The notes under the pieces: model-generated
The model's input: only the letters and a program-made list of their open reading frames with translations
The model's database searches: none
Told to the model about the DNA's origin: nothing
Translations under genes and position numbers: made by a program
Shown: positions 1 to 5,445 of the stretch, piece by piece
Position numbering within the stretch: the stretch's first letter is position 1
How the letters are laid out: the number at the start of each line of letters is the position of its first letter
NCBI GenBank assembly: GCA_023416415.1
Contig: JAEZHR010000003.1
Span: forward strand, 1-6,207
Direction: 5' to 3'
DNA: 6,207 nucleotides
Source of the DNA: Pseudomonadota bacterium
Lineage (GTDB): Bacteria > Pseudomonadota > Gammaproteobacteria > Burkholderiales > Burkholderiaceae_D

Positions 1-236
1 CCTTCCTGCATCACATGGTGCGCAACATCGTCGGTTCCCTGATCGTGGTCGGGAACGGAAACCAGCCGCCAGAATGGATGGCGGATATTCTGGCCGCACG
101 CGACCGCAGTCGTGCTGCTCCGACCTTCATGCCCGACGGCTTGTACCTGACGCACATCGGTTACGATGCGCACTGGGGCCTGCCGCAGGAGCAGGGCGTG
201 CTGTTTCCGTCAGTTCCGAATTTCCATCCCGCATGA
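1..236 (+). CDS. truA: tRNA pseudouridine(38-40) synthase TruA, C-terminal fragment
   Basis: This is the 3' end of a gene that begins before the window; the reading frame starts at base 3 and gives 77 residues before the TGA at 234-236. TruA converts uridines 38-40 in the anticodon stem-loop of many tRNAs to pseudouridine in the cytoplasm. The fragment opens with FLHHMVRNIVGSL, the strongly conserved MxRxxVG region of the TruA C-terminal half, followed by the family-typical PPEWM, an RDRxxAAPTF-like stretch and PDGLYL near the C-terminus. The catalytic aspartate lies upstream and cannot be checked. Its stop overlaps the trpF start by ATGA, so the two are probably translationally coupled. truA upstream of trpF is the usual arrangement in beta- and many gammaproteobacteria. 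Identity is very likely; whether the full gene is intact cannot be judged. Confidence 0.95.
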   Translation, partial: FLHHMVRNIVGSLIVVGNGNQPPEWMADILAARDRSRAAPTFMPDGLYLTHIGYDAHWGLPQEQGVLFPSVPNFHPA

Positions 237-919
237 TTCACCGTACCCGTATTAAAATTTGCGGCCTCAGGCAACGGGCCGACCTCGACGCGGCGGTTGA
301 AGCCGGTGCCGATGCCATCGGTCTGGTGTTCTACCCAAAAAGCGCGCGTTTCGTTTCCGCTGCCGACGCCGCTGCCTTGATCGCCTCGTTGCCCCCATAT
401 GTGCAAGCCGTAGGTTTGCTGGTCAACGCCACGGTTGAGGAGGCAAGCCAAATCCTCGCACAGGCGCCGGTGGCTGCGCTGCAGTTTCATGGTGATGAAA
501 GTGTCGAACAATGCGTGGCGATTGCCACGGCCGTGCAGCGGCCCTTCACGCGCGCTCTGGCGGTACGGCCCGAAATGGCAGGCGCCGATTTGCTAGAATG
601 GGAGCGTCGTTATCGTGCCGCCAGTCCACTTTTCTCCGGCCTAGTGCTCGACGCCTTTGTGGATGGCTATGGCGGCGGCGGAAAGGTTTTCGATTGGTCT
701 CTCGTTCCAAAAGAGCTCGCGCCTCGGGCCGTTTTGAGTGGTGGGTTGAACGCGCAAAACGCGGCTGAAGCCGTGCGCGGACTGCGTCCCTACGCAGTCG
801 ATGTCAGCAGCGGCGTCGAGGCATCGAAGGGCATCAAGGACGCAGTCCGGATCCGCGAGTTCATTGCAGTAGTCCGCGCTGCGGACATCCAATCCAGCGA
901 ACAGAGAGAATCAGCATGA
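233..919 (+). CDS. trpF: Phosphoribosylanthranilate isomerase TrpF
   Basis: Encodes 228 residues, a normal length for a monofunctional TrpF, a cytoplasmic (beta/alpha)8 barrel. It performs the Amadori rearrangement of N-(5'-phosphoribosyl)anthranilate to CdRP in tryptophan synthesis. Visible signatures are KICGL at residues 8-12 with catalytic Cys10, LQFHGDE at 83-89, the general-acid Asp140 in LVLD, GYGGGGKVFDW at 145-155, LSGGL at 168-172, and the phosphate-binding VDVSSGVE at 189-196. The start at 233 was chosen over an in-frame ATG at 74 because the protein then begins just before the KICGL strand, and because ATGA joins it to the truA stop. No Shine-Dalgarno sequence precedes this ATG, which fits coupling to truA translation. 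Its own stop overlaps the trpB start by another ATGA. The frame is intact and all key residues are present. Confidence 0.97.
   Translation: MIHRTRIKICGLRQRADLDAAVEAGADAIGLVFYPKSARFVSAADAAALIASLPPYVQAVGLLVNATVEEASQILAQAPVAALQFHGDESVEQCVAIATAVQRPFTRALAVRPEMAGADLLEWERRYRAASPLFSGLVLDAFVDGYGGGGKVFDWSLVPKELAPRAVLSGGLNAQNAAEAVRGLRPYAVDVSSGVEASKGIKDAVRIREFIAVVRAADIQSSEQRESA
591..599 (+). promoter_or_regulatory. Possible intragenic extended -10 element in trpF
   Basis: The string TGCTAGAAT matches an extended -10 (TG, one base, TAGAAT; five of six positions match TATAAT). It lies inside trpF, about 320 bases before trpB. No convincing -35 hexamer lies 16-18 bases upstream. A start here could supply trpB and trpA separately from truA/trpF, but one short match inside a gene is weak evidence. 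Confidence 0.2.
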
Positions 920-2184
920 AGGAATTAAATCCCACGGGCGGATACGGAGAGCGTTCTCCCGTTTCCGGTACCGCGATCTACCAGTCGGCCACTTACAGCC
1001 TGCCCGATGCACGCGGCCATTTTGGTCCCTACGGCGGCAGCTTCGTCTCCGAAACCCTGACCCATGCTCTCAACGAGCTCAAGGAAGGGTACGCGCACTT
1101 CCGCACCGATCCCGAATTTCTCGCCGAGTTCGATCGCGAGCTGAAGGATTTCGTCGGCCGCCCCAGCCCGATCTATCACGCACGGCGCTGGTCGGAAATG
1201 GCGGGTGGGGCGCAGATCTACTTCAAGCGAGAGGATCTGAATCACACTGGCGCGCACAAGATCAACAACGTTATCGGTCAGGCCCTGCTTGCCAAGCGCA
1301 TGGGCAAGCCGCGCGTGATCGCCGAGACCGGCGCCGGCCAGCACGGTGTCGCAACCGCAACCATCTGCGCACGTTTTGGCTTGGAGTGCGTGGTTTACAT
1401 GGGCAGCGAGGACGTCAGACGCCAACTGCAGAACGTGTACCGGATGGAGTTGCTGGGCGCGAAAGTGGTACCTGTTGAATCCGGTTCGAAGACGCTCAAG
1501 GATGCCCTCAACGAAGCGATGCGCGACTGGGTGACCAACGTCGAAAATACCTTCTACATCATCGGCACCGTCGCCGGTCCGCATCCATATCCGATGATGG
1601 TGCGCGATTTCCAGTCCGTGATCGGGCGCGAATGTCTGGAGCAGATGCCGCGTCAGTCGGGTCGTCAGCCGGACTACGTTGTAGCGTGCATCGGTGGCGG
1701 TTCGAACGCGATGGGCATCTTCTATCCGTACATTGACGAACGCGGTGTGCAATTGGTTGGAGTCGAGGCTGCTGGCGAAGGGCTGGAAAGCGGACACCAT
1801 GCAGCCTCTCTTACTGCAGGTTCACCGGGCGTATTGCACGGCAATCGCACTTACCTGCTGCAAGACGAAAATGGCCAGATCATCGAAACTCATTCGGTAT
1901 CCGCTGGCCTCGACTATCCTGGCGTCGGCCCGGAGCATGCATGGCTGAAGGATTCGGGGCGCGCCGAGTACGTGACGATCACCGACGATGAGGCACTGGA
2001 AGCCTTTCATACCTGCTGTCGCGTCGAAGGCATCATTCCCGCGCTGGAATCGAGTCATGCGCTCGCCTATGCCGCCAAGCTCGCGGCGACGCTGCCAAAG
2101 GACAAGATCGTTCTGGCCAACCTGTCAGGGCGCGGTGACAAGGACATGCATACAGTGGCCGAGCGGATGAAGAAAAAAATCTAG
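916..2184 (+). CDS. trpB: Tryptophan synthase beta chain TrpB
   Basis: Encodes 422 residues. TrpB is the PLP-dependent subunit of the cytoplasmic alpha2-beta2 tryptophan synthase and condenses indole with L-serine. Visible signatures are the HKINN motif with the PLP lysine at Lys115, ETGAGQHG with catalytic Glu137, the PLP-phosphate loop GGGSNA at 260-265, and LSGRGDKD with Ser404, which contacts the PLP ring nitrogen. The core begins around LPDARGHFGPYGG (residues 29-41). About 25 residues precede it, so the protein is longer than the roughly 397 residues of the enteric enzyme. No other ATG or GTG lies between the first codon and the core, so the extension looks real. A GAGAGA ribosome binding site lies about 7 bases before the ATG, and the start overlaps the trpF stop by ATGA. 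Its partner TrpA follows after 70 bases. The identification is secure. Confidence 0.98.
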   Translation: MKELNPTGGYGERSPVSGTAIYQSATYSLPDARGHFGPYGGSFVSETLTHALNELKEGYAHFRTDPEFLAEFDRELKDFVGRPSPIYHARRWSEMAGGAQIYFKREDLNHTGAHKINNVIGQALLAKRMGKPRVIAETGAGQHGVATATICARFGLECVVYMGSEDVRRQLQNVYRMELLGAKVVPVESGSKTLKDALNEAMRDWVTNVENTFYIIGTVAGPHPYPMMVRDFQSVIGRECLEQMPRQSGRQPDYVVACIGGGSNAMGIFYPYIDERGVQLVGVEAAGEGLESGHHAASLTAGSPGVLHGNRTYLLQDENGQIIETHSVSAGLDYPGVGPEHAWLKDSGRAEYVTITDDEALEAFHTCCRVEGIIPALESSHALAYAAKLAATLPKDKIVLANLSGRGDKDMHTVAERMKKKI

Positions 2185-2203
2185 TGCGCCATTAAATTTC
2201 GCG

Positions 2204-2226
2204 CCGGCCGCATCATTTGCGGCAGG
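2204..2226 (+). other. Small hairpin in the trpB-trpA spacer
   Basis: GCCGCA (2207-2212) and TGCGGC (2218-2223) form a perfect 6-bp stem around a 5-base loop. After one G/A mismatch, two more C-G pairs extend it. The following bases are not T-rich, so it does not look like an intrinsic terminator. It could stabilise mRNA ends or tune the trpB:trpA ratio, or have no function. Confidence 0.35.
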
Positions 2227-2254
2227 AACAGCAATAACGTAGAAACGCGTCATC

Positions 2255-3052
2255 ATGTCCAGAATCCAATCCACCTTTTCTCTTCTCGCCGAAGAGAAAA
2301 GAAAGGGCCTGATCCCTTTCATTACCGCCGGTTTCCCCACTCCAGAACTGATGCTTCCGCTCATGCATGCGCTGGTTGAGGGAGGCTCCGACATCATCGA
2401 ACTGGGGGTTCCATTCTCCGATCCCATGGCTGACGGCCCGGTTATCCAGCGCGCCTCCGAGCAGGCGCTGGCCCACGGTGTCGGTCTTCGCCAGGTTCTG
2501 CAGTTCGTACGCACGTTCCGGCAGTCCAACGATGCGACACCTGTCGTGCTGATGGGCTATGCCAATCCGATTGAGCGCATGGGCACGGCAACCTTCATTG
2601 AAGAGGCCAGGGCAGCCGGTGTCGACGGCGTGCTGGTCGTCGATTATCCCCCGGAGGAATGTGAAAGCTTTGCTGCCGCGCTCAAGAGAAACGGCATGGA
2701 TCCGATCTTCCTGTTGGCGCCAACGTCCACCGAGGAGCGCATCGCGCAGGTTGGCCGGATCGCAAGCGGTTACGTGTACTACGTATCGCTCAAGGGGGTG
2801 ACTGGTTCCGGCGCACTGGATCTGGGCGCGGTCGCGGAAAAGATTCCGCAGATTCGCAAGCACGTGTCGGTGCCGGTCGGGGTAGGCTTTGGAATCCGTG
2901 ATGCCGAGAGTGCAAGGTCGATCGGGGCACTGGCCGACGCTGTGGTCATCGGTAGTCGCATCATCCAGGAGCTGGAGAGCACGCCGCGCGATCAGGCAGT
3001 GAAGGCCGTCAAGGATTTCATTTCCGGCATTCGCAGGGCGCTTGATGAATAA
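2255..3052 (+). CDS. trpA: Tryptophan synthase alpha chain TrpA
   Basis: Encodes 265 residues, the usual TrpA length. This TIM-barrel subunit cleaves indole-3-glycerol phosphate to indole and glyceraldehyde-3-phosphate and passes indole through the internal tunnel to TrpB. The catalytic pair Glu49 (IIELGVPFSDP) and Asp60 (MADGP) sit at the same numbers as in the E. coli enzyme. Also present are the PFITAGFP strand (21-28), loop 6 GVTGSG (181-186, with Thr183), the phosphate-binding GVGFGI (209-214), and VIGSRI (231-236). The N-terminus MSRIQSTF is typical of the family and fixes the start at 2255. The ribosome binding site is weak (AGAAA at 2241-2245), and unlike the two upstream junctions there is no overlap with the previous gene. 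It probably shares the trpFB transcript. The frame is intact. Confidence 0.98.
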   Translation: MSRIQSTFSLLAEEKRKGLIPFITAGFPTPELMLPLMHALVEGGSDIIELGVPFSDPMADGPVIQRASEQALAHGVGLRQVLQFVRTFRQSNDATPVVLMGYANPIERMGTATFIEEARAAGVDGVLVVDYPPEECESFAAALKRNGMDPIFLLAPTSTEERIAQVGRIASGYVYYVSLKGVTGSGALDLGAVAEKIPQIRKHVSVPVGVGFGIRDAESARSIGALADAVVIGSRIIQELESTPRDQAVKAVKDFISGIRRALDE

Positions 3053-3073
3053 AACGATGATGCATCGCGCAGG

Positions 3074-3103
3074 TTGGCGCGCAGCAAGGGCCGGCGGTAC
3101 AAT
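3074..3103 (+). promoter_or_regulatory. Probable sigma70 promoter of accD
   Basis: A -35-like TTGGCG (3074-3079) and a -10 TACAAT (3098-3103, five of six consensus positions) are separated by 18 bases in the trpA-accD gap. A transcription start near 3109-3111 would leave a leader of about 23 bases that contains the accD ribosome binding site. It stands out as an AT-rich hexamer in an otherwise GC-rich gap. This would let accD be expressed when tryptophan genes are not. The promoter is inferred from sequence only. Confidence 0.6.
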
Positions 3104-3132
3104 GCGCCCACCTGAAATCTGAAGGGATCCTC

Positions 3133-4005
3133 ATGAGCTGGCTCGAGAAACTGTTGCCGCCGCGTATCCAGCGTTCCGCATCCACCAACCGCAAGTCCGT
3201 TCCGGAAGGCCTGTGGGTCAAGTGTCCTTCGTGCGAGTCCGTCCTGTATCGCACGGACCTCGAATCGAATCTGCATGTCTGCCCGAAGTGCGACCACCAC
3301 ATGCGCATTCGCGCGCGCGAACGTCTCGATGCTCTGCTCGACGAGGGGGGGCGTTATGAAATCGGCCAGGAAACGCTGCCGATCGATACGCTCAAGTTCA
3401 AGGACAGCAAGAAGTATCCGGACCGCTTGAAGGAGGCTCTGGAAGCCACGGGCGAGACCGATGCCATGATCGTCATGGGTGGTGCCATCATGAGCCTGCC
3501 GGTGGTGGTTGCCTGCTTCGAGTTCGAGTTTATGGGCGGCTCGATGGGGTCGGTCGTTGGCGAGCGCTTCGTGCGCGGTGCGCAGACGGCGCTGGAACAG
3601 AAGGTACCGTTCATCTGCATTACCGCCACCGGCGGTGCGCGCATGCAGGAAGGCCTGCTGTCGCTGATGCAGATGGCCAAGACGACTTCGATGCTGACCA
3701 AGCTGTCGGAGAAGAAGCTGCCCTTTATTTCCGTGCTCACCGACCCCACCATGGGAGGTGTGTCCGCTTCGTTCGCCTTCATGGGCGACGTGGTGATTGC
3801 CGAACCCAAGGCGCTGATCGGATTTGCCGGCCCGCGCGTGATCGAGAATACGGTGCGCGAGAAGTTGCCGGAAGGCTTTCAGCGTTCCGAATTCCTTCTG
3901 CAAAAAGGGGCAATTGACATGATTGTCGATCGCCGCAAGTTGCGCGAGGAAATCGCCCACTTGCTGGCGTTGCTGCAGAACCAGCCCGCAGAAGTACTGG
4001 CCTGA
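3133..4005 (+). CDS. accD: Acetyl-CoA carboxylase carboxyltransferase subunit beta AccD
   Basis: Encodes 290 residues, a normal AccD length. With AccA it forms the cytoplasmic carboxyltransferase that moves the carboxyl group from carboxybiotin on AccB to acetyl-CoA, giving malonyl-CoA for fatty-acid synthesis. The N-terminus carries the four-cysteine zinc ribbon CPSC (Cys31, Cys34) and CPKC (Cys50, Cys53). The crotonase-like carboxyltransferase core follows, with FMGGSMGSVVGE (133-144), the GGARMQEG loop (167-174), and TMGGVSASFA (206-215), whose paired glycines form oxyanion-hole type turns. A strong ribosome binding site, GAAGGGA at 3121-3127, precedes the ATG by 5 bases. The gene has its own probable promoter upstream and a terminator-like hairpin just downstream, so it may be largely a single-gene transcript. 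In E. coli the zinc ribbon is reported to bind accD/accA mRNA and autoregulate; that is family knowledge, not seen here. Confidence 0.98.
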   Translation: MSWLEKLLPPRIQRSASTNRKSVPEGLWVKCPSCESVLYRTDLESNLHVCPKCDHHMRIRARERLDALLDEGGRYEIGQETLPIDTLKFKDSKKYPDRLKEALEATGETDAMIVMGGAIMSLPVVVACFEFEFMGGSMGSVVGERFVRGAQTALEQKVPFICITATGGARMQEGLLSLMQMAKTTSMLTKLSEKKLPFISVLTDPTMGGVSASFAFMGDVVIAEPKALIGFAGPRVIENTVREKLPEGFQRSEFLLQKGAIDMIVDRRKLREEIAHLLALLQNQPAEVLA

Positions 4006-4023
4006 GCGACGCCAATGCCTGAC

Positions 4024-4066
4024 ACGGCGAGCACGGCGATGCGCCGTACTCGCCGTTCTCATTTTT
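4024..4066 (+). terminator. Terminator-like hairpin between accD and folC
   Basis: ACGGCGAG (4024-4031) pairs with CTCGCCGT (4049-4056), and ACGGCG (4033-4038) pairs with CGCCGT (4042-4047). The only flaw in the stem is one C/A mismatch (4032/4048), and the loop is ATG. The tract TCTCATTTTT (4057-4066) follows directly. A long GC-rich stem followed by T-rich sequence on the + strand fits a rho-independent terminator for accD, 18 bases after its stop. The opposite strand has no T-rich tail. The T tract is interrupted, and folC starts only 14 bases later, so partial termination (attenuation) is as likely as a full stop. Confidence 0.65.
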
Positions 4067-4080
4067 ACAAGCAGCCCATC

Positions 4081-5385
4081 ATGCAAGATTCCCCTTCCAC
4101 CCTGAACGACTGGCTCACGCTGCTCGAAGTCCGCCACCCAAAGCTCATCGACATGGGGCTTGAGCGCGTGGCAGTGGTCAAGGACCGCCTCGGTATCGCC
4201 TTCGAATGCCCGGTCATCACCGTTGGCGGCACCAATGGCAAGGGCTCGACCTGCGCAATGCTGGAATCGATTCTGCTTCAGGCCGGCTACCGGGTGGGTC
4301 TGTACACCTCTCCCCACCTGATCGATTTCAACGAACGCGCCCGCATCAATGGCGAGCCGGTATCCGATGACGAACTGATCGCGCAGTTCGCTGCAATCGA
4401 GGCGCAGCGCGGGGATGTGTCGCTGACCTATTTCGAGTTCACGACGCTGGCGATCCTGCGCCTTTTCGCGCATGTCAACCTGGATGCTGTAATTCTCGAA
4501 GTCGGCCTTGGCGGGCGGCTGGATGCCGTCAACGTGATCGATGCCGACGTGGCGATCGTCACCAGTGTCGACATCGACCATTCCGAGTATCTGGGTGATA
4601 CGCGCGAGCAGATCGGCTTCGAAAAGGCAGGCATCTTCCGCCCTGGTCGGGTCGCGGTCTGCAGTGACCCGGTCCCGCCGCAAACCCTGGTCGAACACGC
4701 GGAGGCGATTGGTACGGATCTGTGGCTGTTTGGGCGGGACTTCAACTATGCCGGCGACAAGCAGCAATGGAACTACGGCGGGCGCACCATGCGCCGCAAT
4801 TCGCTGGGTTACCCCAGCCTGCGCGGTGCCAACCAGCTGCTCAACGCCTCGGCTGCGCTGGCCGCGCTGGAAGCCCTGCGCTACCGATTGCCGGTCGGTG
4901 CGCAAGAAGTGCGCACCGGGCTGATGCTGGTCGAACTTCCCGGACGCTTCCAGGTCCTGCCGGGACGCCCGAGCGTGATCCTGGACGTTGCGCACAACCC
5001 GCACGCTGCAGCGACCCTGGCGCGCAATCTCGACAACATGGGATTCCACCGCTACAGCTTTGCGGTATTCGGCGCGATGCAGGACAAGGACATCGCCGGC
5101 GTGATCGCGCACCTCAAAGACCGCATCGATCACTGGTGCCTCACCGATCTTCCAGTGGCGCGCGCTGCCACCGCGGCCGATCTTGCCCATCGCCTTGCAC
5201 AGGCTGGTGTGGAGTCAAGTACCGTGGCCGGAGCCGAGCGCAGCATCCTGACCTTCGCCAGCCCTGCAGAAGCCTTCGCACATGCTCGAAGCAAGGCAGG
5301 GGAGGATGATAGAATTGCGGTCTTCGGGTCGTTCCTGACGGTGGCCGGCGTGATGCAGGCGCTGCGCGACGGGAAGGTATCCTGA
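4081..5385 (+). CDS. folC: Bifunctional dihydrofolate synthase / folylpolyglutamate synthase FolC
   Basis: Encodes 434 residues from this start. FolC is a cytoplasmic Mur-ligase-like ATPase that adds glutamate to dihydropteroate and then extends the gamma-glutamyl tail of folates. Visible signatures are the P-loop VGGTNGKGST (48-57), YTSPHL (75-80), Mg-binding Glu140 in ILEVGLGGRLDAVN, DIDHSEYLG with His167, GFEKAGI with the likely carbamylated Lys182, and LDVAHNPHA (301-309) in the C-terminal domain. An in-frame ATG at 4015 would add 22 residues, but that stretch is encoded by the terminator-like hairpin and is not family-like. MQDSPSTLNDWL matches the usual FolC beginning better. Neither start has a clear ribosome binding site, so the exact start is less sure than the identity. 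Neighbours accD and the SPOR gene follow the common accD-folC-dedD order. Confidence 0.95.
   Translation: MQDSPSTLNDWLTLLEVRHPKLIDMGLERVAVVKDRLGIAFECPVITVGGTNGKGSTCAMLESILLQAGYRVGLYTSPHLIDFNERARINGEPVSDDELIAQFAAIEAQRGDVSLTYFEFTTLAILRLFAHVNLDAVILEVGLGGRLDAVNVIDADVAIVTSVDIDHSEYLGDTREQIGFEKAGIFRPGRVAVCSDPVPPQTLVEHAEAIGTDLWLFGRDFNYAGDKQQWNYGGRTMRRNSLGYPSLRGANQLLNASAALAALEALRYRLPVGAQEVRTGLMLVELPGRFQVLPGRPSVILDVAHNPHAAATLARNLDNMGFHRYSFAVFGAMQDKDIAGVIAHLKDRIDHWCLTDLPVARAATAADLAHRLAQAGVESSTVAGAERSILTFASPAEAFAHARSKAGEDDRIAVFGSFLTVAGVMQALRDGKVS
5307..5315 (+). promoter_or_regulatory. Possible extended -10 element in the 3' end of folC
   Basis: TGATAGAAT fits an extended -10 (TG, one base, TAGAAT). It lies inside folC, about 130 bases before the SPOR gene start, in the right direction to drive it. 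No good -35 hexamer is visible at the expected spacing. It shares the TAGAAT hexamer with the element inside trpF. Support is limited to this short match and its position. Confidence 0.25.
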
Positions 5386-5445
5386 GCGCCGTCGCAGCCA
5401 CGGTGCGCGGGCGATCCGGTACTCTCAGATGAATCCATTTGTCGC

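Noticed and set aside
925..1800. 291-codon open frame on the - strand opposite trpB
   Set aside because: It is fully antisense to TrpB, which carries all its PLP and catalytic motifs; the antisense product resembles no known family.
2216..2245. Possible promoter TTTGCG, 18 bases, TAGAAA before trpA
   Set aside because: Both hexamers match poorly, and the transcript would begin only a few bases before the trpA ATG, leaving no room for a ribosome binding site.
3914..3919. Perfect TTGACA -35 hexamer near the end of accD
   Set aside because: No -10-like hexamer occurs at 16-18 bases downstream, and the bases encode IDM in a conserved part of AccD, so it is probably chance.
2992..5190. Very long open frame on the - strand (732 codons) across trpA, accD and folC
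   Set aside because: It lies antisense to genes with clear catalytic motifs, its translation has no recognisable domain and is rich in His/Arg/Gln as expected for a complement-strand shadow of GC-rich coding DNA.
5386..5406. Hairpin just after folC (GCGCCGT with ACGGTGC, 7-base loop, one G-T pair)
   Set aside because: The sequence after it is GC-rich with no T tract, so it does not support a terminator call; the stem is short for a GC-rich region.
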